Below, one piece after another: positions 43,624-53,000 of a DNA stretch of 64,000 bases. Under the pieces are notes generated by a model. It saw only the letters and a program-made list of their open reading frames with translations, did not search any database and was not told the origin of the DNA. Source of the DNA: an uncultured Clostridia bacterium (lineage in GTDB: Bacteria; Bacillota; Clostridia; UMGS1810); the NCBI GenBank assembly GCA_934500875.1, contig CAKSTL010000011.1, positions 1-64,000 on the forward strand. The letters run 5' to 3'. Made by a program: the position numbers and the translations under genes. The first letter of the stretch is position 1. Every line of letters starts with the position of its first letter.

Positions 43624-46137
43624 ATGAAATCAGCGAAGAAGCTTTGTTGTGTAGTTTTGGTGTTTTGCTTGGTTTTTGCGGATTTTTTCTGTTTCAGCGT
43701 TTCTGCGGATGAAAAAAAGCTTATTTTTGATTCGGCGGTTGATTTTTCCGGAGTGCAGGGGCAGGACAGCTGGTATTACAAATTCAGAAAAATAGAGGAC
43801 GGCGTTGACGGGGAGCTTAACGATTATGTATATCGCAAGGCAAACAACAGGTGGTATCCTACCGAGAGTGCGGACAGGTCGAAGGGGATGCTCTGTTCGC
43901 CGACAGACGGCGGTTCTTACACCGTTAATGTTATGTTCGCCGGAACATATGCAAATGAAAATGACAGTGTGATATATTCATCGGTTAAAGAATTTGTATC
44001 GCCGTACAGCGGTATTGCTGAAATCGGCGCGTCAAATTTCGGCGGAAGAAGCAAGTTCGGAAGAATGTATGCAAGGGTGCTTTTAAACGGCGAAAAAATA
44101 TGGCCGTCGAATGGTGAATGGCATTTTCATTCGGGCAGCGGAAAAATTGAATTTAAATCGTTTAACATCGGACTGAACAAAGGCGACATTCTGGATTTTG
44201 AAGTTAAAAGAGGACAACTAGGTGAGGGCGAAGATGATGTTTTAACGGGCAAGCTTTCCGAACAAGGATTGATATGGACGCCGAGTGTGAGCTACAATAA
44301 AAATTTTGCGGGGGTAAAGAATTTATATACTTTGAACGGCAATTTAAACGGCTGGACGACTGAAAACGAAGTCAGCGCTGACGGAGATAAAATCACATTC
44401 CCCGCCGCCTCGGAAATTTTGTTTGACGGCAGTTTTTCGGATTCATCGTTAAGTCTTAAGATTATTCCGTCCAAGCTTGACGGCAGTGTTGAAATTGTAC
44501 CGACAACCGCGGATACCGGCGGCTATTCGGTCAGAATAAATTCCGCGGGCATTGAAATTTTAAAGGACAAAACGCCGGTTGCAGCGGAAAACTTTTCATT
44601 TGGCGAGAATATCGAATGCGAAATCGGCGCATCGGTACATACGTTTGAAAACGGAATATACATATTCGCCGGTGTAAACGGAGATGAAACGTTGTCGTAT
44701 TTTGACCGCGGTGAATTTATAGCTGAGGGCGGACTGGGATTTTCCTGTGACAATGCAGTGAATATTTCGGGATTAAAAATAGGCACGACCGTTTCGGACG
44801 AAAATGAGCTTTTACTCATAGAGGCAGCGGAAAGCAGCGTATCCGCAGCAGAAAAGGAAATATCCGCAGATACTGCGTCAGAGGCATTTGCCGCGATAAA
44901 CGCTTTGAACAGCGCCCTTGCAAGAGCCGTTTTTGAGGCGCGTATGATTGGCCCTATGAGCGGATTTTCATATATAAAGGCAAGTGCGGATACTGCGTCA
45001 AGAGCGGTGACCTTTGAAGGTATATGCTATGGTTTGAGAAATACGGACGCTCAGGTGACGCTTACAAACGGCGGATATTCCGAAAACGACATTGTGACTG
45101 TAAATGAGATGGGCGCATTTTCCGGGATACATATTTTGTCTGAGAGCGCAGATAGCGGCAAATACACAATTTCATTAAACGAAAATGTTTTGAACGGAGC
45201 TTTCGATTACCGGAAAGCGTCGTCCGAATGCGAGCTGATTTCTTTTTACGCCGATGGTGTTAAAGGAAGCATAAACGGGCAAAACGTTATCGTTAATCTC
45301 ACGAAGGATACGGACATTAAAAGCATTGTTGCGGTGTTTGAAATTCCGCCGTACGCAAAAGCTTTTGTCGGAGACGTTCTGCAGGAAAGCGCGGTGACGG
45401 CAAACGATTTTTCGGACAGCGTTGAATATAAAATTACGGCAGAAAACGGCAGCGAGAAAATTTATAACGTAAAAATAAATTTGAATAAGGAAACAACGGG
45501 CGGCAGAGGTGGTTCGAAAAGCTCCGGTTCAAAGGGTTCGCAGCTTGGTATGACTGTTTCAAAACCCGATGCCGTCATTAAACCCAATGACGCCCAAACG
45601 GACGCTGATAAAAAAGAAAGTTTCCCCGACGTGCCCAAAACGCACTATGCATTTGAATATATTGAAAAGCTTCGCAATCTCGGTATTGTCTGCGGTGATG
45701 AAAACGGGAAATTCAATCCTGACGAAAAAATTACGCGCGCCGAGTTTGTCAAATTGATTGTAACGGCGTTAAAGCTTGATACGACGACAGAAAATGTTTT
45801 TGACGATGTGAAAAATTCCGATTGGTTTTATAAATATGTGAATACCGCATATTCGTCGAAGATTGTTATGGGAGTGTCGGAAAAAGAATTTGCGCCTCGC
45901 GAATATGTGACAAAGCAAGATACTGCGGTTATTTTGTGCCGTGCATATGCCGAATTTGAGCAGGGAGAAAAAAGCGCTGATTTTTCCGATAAAAACGACA
46001 TTTCGGATTATGCAAAAAATGCGGTTGACTTACTTTACGGGAACGGAATAATAAGCGGCGAAAACGGGAAATTCAATCCTAAAAATTATGCAACACGCGC
46101 CCAAACGGCAAAAATGCTTGCAATGTGCATCAGATAG
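43624..46137 (+). CDS. Secreted multidomain protein with SGVQGQD module and C-terminal SLH repeats
   Basis: An 837-residue secreted protein. After the signal peptide (ending VSA, about 28), residues ~30-215 form a module with the signature FSGVQGQDSWYYKFRKIE and later ARVLLNGEKIWPS, shared with the protein at 53001. A concanavalin-like region, a helical spacer near 395-440 and a cadherin-like domain near 530-620 (AITVNLTKDT-like strand INGQNVIVNLTKD) follow. A Gly/Ser-rich linker leads to three SLH repeats from ~660 (FPDVPKTHYAFEYIEKLRNL; GDENGKFNPDEKITRAEFVK; GENGKFNPKNYATRAQTAK). Two of these repeats share an identical 21-base DNA segment. No enzyme motif is evident, so it is probably a wall-anchored carbohydrate-binding protein. 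Confidence 0.82.
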   Translation: MKSAKKLCCVVLVFCLVFADFFCFSVSADEKKLIFDSAVDFSGVQGQDSWYYKFRKIEDGVDGELNDYVYRKANNRWYPTESADRSKGMLCSPTDGGSYTVNVMFAGTYANENDSVIYSSVKEFVSPYSGIAEIGASNFGGRSKFGRMYARVLLNGEKIWPSNGEWHFHSGSGKIEFKSFNIGLNKGDILDFEVKRGQLGEGEDDVLTGKLSEQGLIWTPSVSYNKNFAGVKNLYTLNGNLNGWTTENEVSADGDKITFPAASEILFDGSFSDSSLSLKIIPSKLDGSVEIVPTTADTGGYSVRINSAGIEILKDKTPVAAENFSFGENIECEIGASVHTFENGIYIFAGVNGDETLSYFDRGEFIAEGGLGFSCDNAVNISGLKIGTTVSDENELLLIEAAESSVSAAEKEISADTASEAFAAINALNSALARAVFEARMIGPMSGFSYIKASADTASRAVTFEGICYGLRNTDAQVTLTNGGYSENDIVTVNEMGAFSGIHILSESADSGKYTISLNENVLNGAFDYRKASSECELISFYADGVKGSINGQNVIVNLTKDTDIKSIVAVFEIPPYAKAFVGDVLQESAVTANDFSDSVEYKITAENGSEKIYNVKINLNKETTGGRGGSKSSGSKGSQLGMTVSKPDAVIKPNDAQTDADKKESFPDVPKTHYAFEYIEKLRNLGIVCGDENGKFNPDEKITRAEFVKLIVTALKLDTTTENVFDDVKNSDWFYKYVNTAYSSKIVMGVSEKEFAPREYVTKQDTAVILCRAYAEFEQGEKSADFSDKNDISDYAKNAVDLLYGNGIISGENGKFNPKNYATRAQTAKMLAMCIR

Positions 46138-46157
46138 CTTTAAGAGGAGGCGTAAAA

Positions 46158-49100
46158 ATGAAAAAAACAAGATTTATTGCGATACTTCTTGCAGTGATAT
46201 TTGCTTTGCAGACAGTATCTTTTGCGGAGGGCAGATGCAATATAACGCTTAAAGATGTTAAAACCTCGTCGGAGGAAAATGCACTTCCGGAACCGATTGA
46301 CGAGAATTTTGAAGGCGGAGAACTTAATGCAAGATTTACCGCAAAGGGAACCTCAACGGCAATGCCGGCAATTTCTTATGAAAAGGAAAACAGTGATAAT
46401 CATATGCTTGTAATTCCAAGCAAAACGGCGGTTGAAATAAACGAAATATGGCAGGACTTTGTGCTTGAAACGGACTTGATTCTGACCGAATACGGCTGGT
46501 TTCAGTTTAATTTCAGAATAAATAACGGGGATTATTTAACCGCTATGGTTGCCACAAATTCCGCAAAGGCCATTTTATCGTTAAGAAAAGTCACAGACGG
46601 CAAAACGTCTTATATATCCGAAAAGGGAAATTATACTTTCGGACTGAATGATAAGGTTAATCTTAAAATTGTTCTTCACAAAAATGAGCTTGAGTTTTAT
46701 GTAAACGGCAGCTTGTTTTTGTCGGGACTTGCGACAGGTATGGAGAGGGGAAGCTTTTCAATCGGTGTTCCGTCGTGGAGTGCCGCGGCTGCAAAGATTG
46801 ATAATCTTAAAATTACACCTATTGCACCGAAAACAATTAAAAACGCATATGCGATACAGCGGGACATAACAATGAAGGTCGGAGAAATGCTTTGGCTGCC
46901 GGTTTATATTGAACCGCAGGGTGTATATGACGCAAGTGTCGTATCAAGGTGCGACGACGAAACGGTTGTTTATGCAAACGGCGGAAGTGTTAAAGCACTG
47001 GCTAAGGGGACGGCAAACGTGCGGCTTGTGACGAATGACGGCGGGCATAAAACAGACTTTGTCATAACCGTTATTTCGTCGGAATACGACGATATTGAAA
47101 ACAGTAAATACAAAAAAGACATCGAATATTTGAGCGAGAAAAATATTTTATCGGACGGCAATGAAAAATTTGAGCCCGAAATGAAGTCTACTGTTGCGGA
47201 AATTTGCTCGGTTGCGGTAAAGACGATAGGTTATGACCTTTTAAGAGCACGAGATAAAAATTCACCGAAGGTTATAGGAACAGACGGGTACGGATATCCG
47301 AGTGTCGGTGTGTATGACGATGTCGGCACAAACGACTGGTTTGCACCGTATATCCGTACCGCAGCAGCTGCAAAGTTAATTCCGGCAGGCGCCGCCGCCG
47401 GAAAAAACATTACGCCGGACAAATATATCACAAGAGCCGAGCTGGCGTCCTTTGCGGTTAATACATATAAAAATGCGTCGGGCGCCGAGTGTGACACGGC
47501 TGAGGAAAGCGAAGCTTCTGATATTTCCAATCTTTCGAATGATAAAAAAACCGACATATTAAAAGCGGTAAAAATGGAATTTATACCTGTTGAAAACGGC
47601 AGGTTTGAGCCTGAAAGAACGGTCACGCGCGCCGAGATGGCGCACACCTTTGCCAAAGTTCACAAACGGGCGTGCGAAACGGGACTTCTGCCTGTTGTGC
47701 CTCTTGATATTGAAATTTACGGAGCGCGAGAAAAAACGGGAATTATCGCTGATATTACTGATTTTGGCGGAAAAGCTTATAATCCCGAAACAGATAAGCC
47801 GGAGGACAGGTTTGATAATTACGATGCATTTGTCGCTGCACTTGAATATTGCAAAGAGGTAAATGCCGACAAACTCGTGTTTCCGACGGGATATTATTAC
47901 TTTTCCACAGAAGATTTTATAAGTATGGACGATTTTACTGATTTTGTGATTGACGGTCAGAATTCCGTGTTTGTAAATTCGGCGGCAAAACATTTTGTTC
48001 GTGCAAGAAAATGCGAACGTGTGGAAATAAGGAATGTTGAGTACGAATGGGATTGGGATTCAAAACCTCTTGCGGATATTATTACCGTGACGAAGGCTGA
48101 CGCTGCCGACAAGAGTATAGATATTGAGTATATCAGTCGCGGCTATGTAAAGGAGAACGAGGTGTCACTTGCGGATTTTTGCCCGCTCGACCCCGAAACG
48201 CTTTCGCCCGGATACGATAACGGCGTAAACAACATACAGCAAAGAGTTTCGTATAATATTGATGCAAGCAAGACGAAACGGCTTGCCGACAACAAATTCA
48301 GAGTTTATCTCGCCACCGGAAGCTTTGACGAAAGAATTAAAGAAGGGTGCTTTTACAGACTTCAGTATTATAAATATAAGGGCAACTTCTTTGTTTGTTA
48401 CGACATTCAGGATTTCACGTTTGATAATGTAAATATATGTTCAACAAGCGGTATAGGCTATACAATATACAATCTTTATGAAAACGAATCAAGCGGAAAA
48501 CATACGCAATACTGGCAGATTATAAATTCTAAAATTGATATACGTGATGGCGAGGAGCTTACAAAGCCGGTTTCCTCGTCGCAGGACGGGGTTCAGGTAA
48601 ACGGTCAGGCTAAAGACAGCCGGTACAGAATAGAAAACTGTTCGTTCGGATATATGGGAGATGACTGTTCAAATCTTCATCAGCGCATTTCGCAGGGAAT
48701 TTCGTTCGTTGAAGGTGACAGATACAGTATTATAGCAAAAAAAGCGGACTGGTCAACACCGATACGCGGCGGTGATACCATTGAAATTTTAAACAACGAT
48801 TTTTCTGTTACCGGTTTTGTGGCAGCGGTTAAAAGCGCGGAATATGTTGACGGCATAGGTATAAAGCTTACGTTTGACAAAGAGATTCCGCAAAATTTGC
48901 CCGAATCGTGCATTGTAAGCAACAAAACGATAGGTCAAAATACCTGGGGAATTATAAGAAACAACCGTTTTCACGACAATCTCGGAAGAGGGCTTCTGGT
49001 GCGCGGCGATCACATACTTATTGAAAACAATACCTTTGAGCATACAAATTCAAGTGCAACTATGACCGAGGTTGAAATCACATCGGGCTGGGTTTCGGGA

Positions 49101-49514
49101 CTTCCGTCTTCGCATTTGTGGTTTAAGGGAAACAAATTTATAAACTGCAATGTAAGCGAAAAGCAGGAGGCAACGATGAATTTTACCCACAATCTGCAGG
49201 GCGGATACAGTGCGGAAACGTCGCTTATATCAAGGCTTCTTATAGAGGACAACGATTTTGTAAATACAACCGCAAGAGGCATTGTTATAGACCTTTTCGA
49301 CGATGTTACGATTCGAAACAACAGATTTACCGGGTTTAAGGAAAGGCCTAACAGTATAAAAGAACGAGGCGGACTTAAAATAACAAACGGAAAACATCTT
49401 AAAATATACGGCAACAGATTTGAAAAAAGTCCGTATATTGCGGGCGATGTAAATTCGCTTTTAAATATAACGGGAGTTGACGATGCGGTTATATATGATA
49501 ATTTGTTAGAATGA
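46158..49514 (+). CDS. Giant surface beta-helix protein with internal SLH repeats
   Basis: An 1118-residue secreted protein. Order: signal peptide (1-23), concanavalin/LamG-like domain (about 35-220; WFQFNFRINNGDYLTAMV, LKIVLHKNELEFYVNGS), Ig-like domain (about 230-305), SLH-like repeats (about 320-510; FEPEMKSTVAEICSVAVKTI, ITPDKYITRAELASFAVN, FEPERTVTRAEMAHTFAKVH), then a right-handed parallel beta-helix (about 520-1118) with runs such as WGIIRNNRFHDNLGRG, ILIENNTFEH and VTIRNNRFTGF. Beta-helices of this kind are polysaccharide lyases or hydrolases of pectin and related glycans; exact catalytic residues are not assignable by eye. The ATG at 46158 follows GGAGG; an earlier ATG at 46125 overlaps the previous gene. 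Confidence 0.82.
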   Translation: MKKTRFIAILLAVIFALQTVSFAEGRCNITLKDVKTSSEENALPEPIDENFEGGELNARFTAKGTSTAMPAISYEKENSDNHMLVIPSKTAVEINEIWQDFVLETDLILTEYGWFQFNFRINNGDYLTAMVATNSAKAILSLRKVTDGKTSYISEKGNYTFGLNDKVNLKIVLHKNELEFYVNGSLFLSGLATGMERGSFSIGVPSWSAAAAKIDNLKITPIAPKTIKNAYAIQRDITMKVGEMLWLPVYIEPQGVYDASVVSRCDDETVVYANGGSVKALAKGTANVRLVTNDGGHKTDFVITVISSEYDDIENSKYKKDIEYLSEKNILSDGNEKFEPEMKSTVAEICSVAVKTIGYDLLRARDKNSPKVIGTDGYGYPSVGVYDDVGTNDWFAPYIRTAAAAKLIPAGAAAGKNITPDKYITRAELASFAVNTYKNASGAECDTAEESEASDISNLSNDKKTDILKAVKMEFIPVENGRFEPERTVTRAEMAHTFAKVHKRACETGLLPVVPLDIEIYGAREKTGIIADITDFGGKAYNPETDKPEDRFDNYDAFVAALEYCKEVNADKLVFPTGYYYFSTEDFISMDDFTDFVIDGQNSVFVNSAAKHFVRARKCERVEIRNVEYEWDWDSKPLADIITVTKADAADKSIDIEYISRGYVKENEVSLADFCPLDPETLSPGYDNGVNNIQQRVSYNIDASKTKRLADNKFRVYLATGSFDERIKEGCFYRLQYYKYKGNFFVCYDIQDFTFDNVNICSTSGIGYTIYNLYENESSGKHTQYWQIINSKIDIRDGEELTKPVSSSQDGVQVNGQAKDSRYRIENCSFGYMGDDCSNLHQRISQGISFVEGDRYSIIAKKADWSTPIRGGDTIEILNNDFSVTGFVAAVKSAEYVDGIGIKLTFDKEIPQNLPESCIVSNKTIGQNTWGIIRNNRFHDNLGRGLLVRGDHILIENNTFEHTNSSATMTEVEITSGWVSGLPSSHLWFKGNKFINCNVSEKQEATMNFTHNLQGGYSAETSLISRLLIEDNDFVNTTARGIVIDLFDDVTIRNNRFTGFKERPNSIKERGGLKITNGKHLKIYGNRFEKSPYIAGDVNSLLNITGVDDAVIYDNLLE

Positions 49515-49525
49515 CGGAGGGAAAA

Positions 49526-50473
49526 ATGGCTGATACACTAACTGCAAAAAATGAAAAAACAAGAAAAAATCACGGTGAAATACGAAAAAAAGCCTTTGAG
49601 TACAGAGAAATCTATATAATGCTTATTCCGGCATTTTTGTATTACTTTATTTTCTGCTACGGCCCGATGTACGGCATTATTCTGGCATTTAAAGACTACT
49701 GGGCAAGCAAAGGAATTTTCGGAAGTCCCTGGGTTGGACTTGCAAATTTCAAGGAGCTTTTTGCGTCGGCAAAATTCTGGAGTGTGTTTAAAAACACGCT
49801 TATTATAAATATGGGAAGATTGCTTTTCGGTTTTCCCGTGCCGATAATACTGGCGCTTCTTTTAAACGAGGTGTCAAGTGCGAAATATAAAAGATGCATA
49901 CAAACTATAATATATCTGCCGCACTTTATATCGTGGGTTGTAATATCGGGAATACTGTTTGCGCTTTTGTCTACCGACGGTATGGTAAACAGTTTTCTCG
50001 GAATATTCGGCGTAGCGAAAATAAATTTTCTTACCAATACAAAAGCCTTTCGCCCGCTGATAATTATATCGGACATATGGAAGGAAATGGGCTGGGGAAC
50101 AATTATCTATCTTGCGGCGATAACAGGAATATCTCAGGATATGTATGAGGCTGCCGAAATAGACGGCGCAAATCGCTTTAAGAGGATAATTTACATAACG
50201 CTGCCGAGTATATTGCCCACCGTTTCGGTGCTGCTGATTATGAAGCTTGGAAGGCTTATGACAGGCGGCTTTGACCAGGTTTTTAACTTGTATAACGAGG
50301 CCGTTTACGAGGTTGGCGACATCATAGACACATACATCTACCGAACAGGTCTTACACAGGGACGTTTTTCCGCAGCAACCGCCGTCGGATTGTTTTTAAA
50401 CATTATAAATATGTGTATGCTTCTTGCCAGCGATAAAATATCAAAGGCAGTAGGCGGCAGCGGATTATACTAA
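49526..50473 (+). CDS. ABC oligosaccharide permease, LplB type
   Basis: A 315-residue membrane permease with six helices and the EAA loop QDMYEAAEIDGANRFKRII. It belongs to the LplB/YteP group, which imports complex oligosaccharides such as rhamnogalacturonan fragments in Bacillus. The ATG at 49526 is used since CGGAGGG lies just upstream; the ATG at 49511 overlaps the preceding stop. No ATPase is encoded nearby. Confidence 0.92.
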   Translation: MADTLTAKNEKTRKNHGEIRKKAFEYREIYIMLIPAFLYYFIFCYGPMYGIILAFKDYWASKGIFGSPWVGLANFKELFASAKFWSVFKNTLIINMGRLLFGFPVPIILALLLNEVSSAKYKRCIQTIIYLPHFISWVVISGILFALLSTDGMVNSFLGIFGVAKINFLTNTKAFRPLIIISDIWKEMGWGTIIYLAAITGISQDMYEAAEIDGANRFKRIIYITLPSILPTVSVLLIMKLGRLMTGGFDQVFNLYNEAVYEVGDIIDTYIYRTGLTQGRFSAATAVGLFLNIINMCMLLASDKISKAVGGSGLY

Positions 50474-50491
50474 AGGAGGGAGTGCGAAGCA

Positions 50492-51385
50492 ATGAAAAAG
50501 ACATCCTTGCAAAGAAAGAAAATCGGCGCAGGCGGAACGGTTTTTAATATTATCAACTACACCTTTCTTGCGGCGGTTGCATTTACGACGCTCTATCCCT
50601 TCTGGTATGTGCTGCTTAAATCCATTCTTCCGTTTGAAGAGGCGATAAAAGCAAAGTTTCTTATTTTTCCGACAGGCTTTACGCTTGATTCGTACAAGTA
50701 TGTTTTGCAAACCGACAGGTTTACAAACAGTTTGATGATTTCGGTTGCGGTTACGGTTATCGGCACGGTATATCAGCTGTTTATCACGGCGCTTGCGGCA
50801 TATGCGTTTACAAAAAAGGATTTGCCGGGCCGCGGCATACTTTTTAACATCATAATCGTAACAATGTTTTTCGGCGGCGGACTTATTCCGACCTACCTTT
50901 TGTATCAAAAGCTCGGTTTTATCGACAATCCGCTTGTAATGGTAGTGCCGCACGCAATATCAACTTACAATATGATTGTTATGAAGTCGTTTTTTGTGGG
51001 AATACCTATGGAAATCGAGGAGTCGGCGCGGATTGACGGAGCAAGCTACTTTAAAATATTTTTCCGCATAATAATGCCGCTTTCGCTTCCGAGCGTTGCA
51101 ACAGTTTCGCTTTTTATAGCGGTAAGCTTGTGGAACAGCTGGTATGGTCCTATGCTTTATCTTAACAAGAAAAAATTCTGGCCGATGGCGCTTGTTTTAA
51201 GAGATATACTTGTAAAAACCGATATAAACAGTATGGGCAATGAATACACCGGTGACGCAATGATGCTTTCGGATTCGGTTAAGATGGCAACGGTTATAGT
51301 TGCGATAACACCGATACTTGTTGTTTATCCTTTTGTGCAGAAATATTTTGTAAAAGGCGTTATGGTAGGTGCGGTTAAGGCTTGA
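50492..51385 (+). CDS. ABC oligosaccharide permease, YtcP/LplC type
   Basis: A 297-residue permease partnering the LplB-type protein. The EAA loop is MEIEESARIDGASYFKIFFR and the end QKYFVKGVMVGAVKA is typical. AAAGGAGGG precedes the start, 18 bases after the previous gene. Confidence 0.92.
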   Translation: MKKTSLQRKKIGAGGTVFNIINYTFLAAVAFTTLYPFWYVLLKSILPFEEAIKAKFLIFPTGFTLDSYKYVLQTDRFTNSLMISVAVTVIGTVYQLFITALAAYAFTKKDLPGRGILFNIIIVTMFFGGGLIPTYLLYQKLGFIDNPLVMVVPHAISTYNMIVMKSFFVGIPMEIEESARIDGASYFKIFFRIIMPLSLPSVATVSLFIAVSLWNSWYGPMLYLNKKKFWPMALVLRDILVKTDINSMGNEYTGDAMMLSDSVKMATVIVAITPILVVYPFVQKYFVKGVMVGAVKA

Positions 51386-51435
51386 TAAGTCAAAAATAAA
51401 TATGCGAAAATATAAAGAAAGGTTGTGTTCGGAAA

Positions 51436-52980
51436 ATGAAAAAATTTACGGCGCTTGCGATAAGTCTTGCAATGATACTCGGACTTTTCGCGGGATGCGG
51501 AAAATCAAACGAAACAGAAGACAGTAAGCTTAGCATTTCGGTTTTCTACTGGGATTTGGACAACCTCGGAGGTGACAGCGATACGGTTTACAAAAAGCTT
51601 GCGGAGAAATTCAACTGCGAATTTGAACCCGTTTCGGCAACTTATGCGCAGTGGAGAGAAAAACTCAACTTGCTTTTTGCGTCGGGAGAAGTCCCCGACT
51701 GGTTTATATGCGCCGGCACCGAAGACGTGCAGTTTAAAAAGTGGATAAAAGAGGGATTTTTATGCCCGATTTCCGATTATGTAACCGAGGAGAAATATCC
51801 AAATCTTTATCACCGGCTTAATATGTACAAGGATATAACAAAGCTTACAGGCGGCAAGCACTATGGACTTCCGCTGCAAAACGGTGAGCCGAATGAAAAC
51901 GGTATTATAAACAAGCACGGGTTCTGGATAAGAAAGGACTGGGTAAAAAAGCTCAATTTAAGCCTTCCCACATCTACAGACGAGCTTTACGCGGTGGCGA
52001 AAGCGTTTTCGGAAAATGACCCCGACGGCGACGGAAAAAGGGATACTTACGGTTTGACGAGCAACGGAATATGGTGGATGTATCCGCTGATGAATGCATT
52101 TGACACAAGCTATTATTCATTTAAACAGGATGAAAGCGGAAAATGGCAGCCGGAGGCAATAAACGCCAATATGAAAAGCGCGGTTGAGTATCTGCACAAA
52201 ATGTACGCAGAGAATATATTGGACCCCGACTTTGTTGTAAATACCGAGGATCAGGTGTACGAAAAATTTATTACGGGCAAAATCGGCATTTTCCCCGGAG
52301 GTATGGGGGTAGCGTACAACAAAATTTACGATAAGTTTAAATCGGCATATCCCAATACCGACCCGTCGGATTATTTTACATATCTTGAAGTTTTGAAAGG
52401 GCCGGACGGAAAAAGGAGAATTGACGGAAACCTTGCGTGGTATTGTATGAGCTGCATACGCGGTGATGTTTCGGACGCAAAACGCGAAAGAATTTTGGAG
52501 ATTATGGAATATATGCTTACCGACGAGGGAACCGAACTTGTGGAATACGGCATAGAGGGTGAGCATTTCAAAAAAGAAAACGGCGAGTATGTCAGTCTTC
52601 TCGGAAAAGATGTTGACGGCAAGGAGTTAACTCTTGCAAAGGCTGCACCTGCATCCAGACTCGGGAACTTATCACAGTGGAGAAATTATAAAATTACCGA
52701 CAGTGTTCCGAATAAGGAGGAGGTTGAAAAATCACTGGAATCTCCGAGAAAATATGCGATTGCAGATCCGCTTAAATATATTGAAATCGACGAAAGTGTT
52801 GCTCCCCAGCACGATAAAAAAACGCTCGGCGATTTAACGCTTCAGTCAGTCGTAAGTATGGTTATGTCAAAAAGCGGTGATATTACATCCGAGTTTGACG
52901 CTTATGTGAAAAAATGGAAAGATTCAAAGGGAACAGTTTATATTGATGAGATAAACCGTGCGGCAAATGCACAAAAATAA
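51436..52980 (+). CDS. Oligosaccharide-binding lipoprotein, LplA type
   Basis: A 514-residue extracellular receptor with lipobox LFAGC (Cys21). It is longer than maltose-type receptors, as usual for LplA proteins, and carries the family segments WREKLNLLFASGEVPDWFIC, KHGFWIRKDWVKKLNLSLP and NDPDGDGKRDTYGLTSNG, the last resembling a calcium-binding loop. With the two upstream permeases it forms a complete importer lacking only the ATPase. A ligand from pectin or another branched glycan is inference from neighbouring genes. Confidence 0.92.
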   Translation: MKKFTALAISLAMILGLFAGCGKSNETEDSKLSISVFYWDLDNLGGDSDTVYKKLAEKFNCEFEPVSATYAQWREKLNLLFASGEVPDWFICAGTEDVQFKKWIKEGFLCPISDYVTEEKYPNLYHRLNMYKDITKLTGGKHYGLPLQNGEPNENGIINKHGFWIRKDWVKKLNLSLPTSTDELYAVAKAFSENDPDGDGKRDTYGLTSNGIWWMYPLMNAFDTSYYSFKQDESGKWQPEAINANMKSAVEYLHKMYAENILDPDFVVNTEDQVYEKFITGKIGIFPGGMGVAYNKIYDKFKSAYPNTDPSDYFTYLEVLKGPDGKRRIDGNLAWYCMSCIRGDVSDAKRERILEIMEYMLTDEGTELVEYGIEGEHFKKENGEYVSLLGKDVDGKELTLAKAAPASRLGNLSQWRNYKITDSVPNKEEVEKSLESPRKYAIADPLKYIEIDESVAPQHDKKTLGDLTLQSVVSMVMSKSGDITSEFDAYVKKWKDSKGTVYIDEINRAANAQK

Positions 52981-53000
52981 TTTTTTAAGGAGGAACAGTT

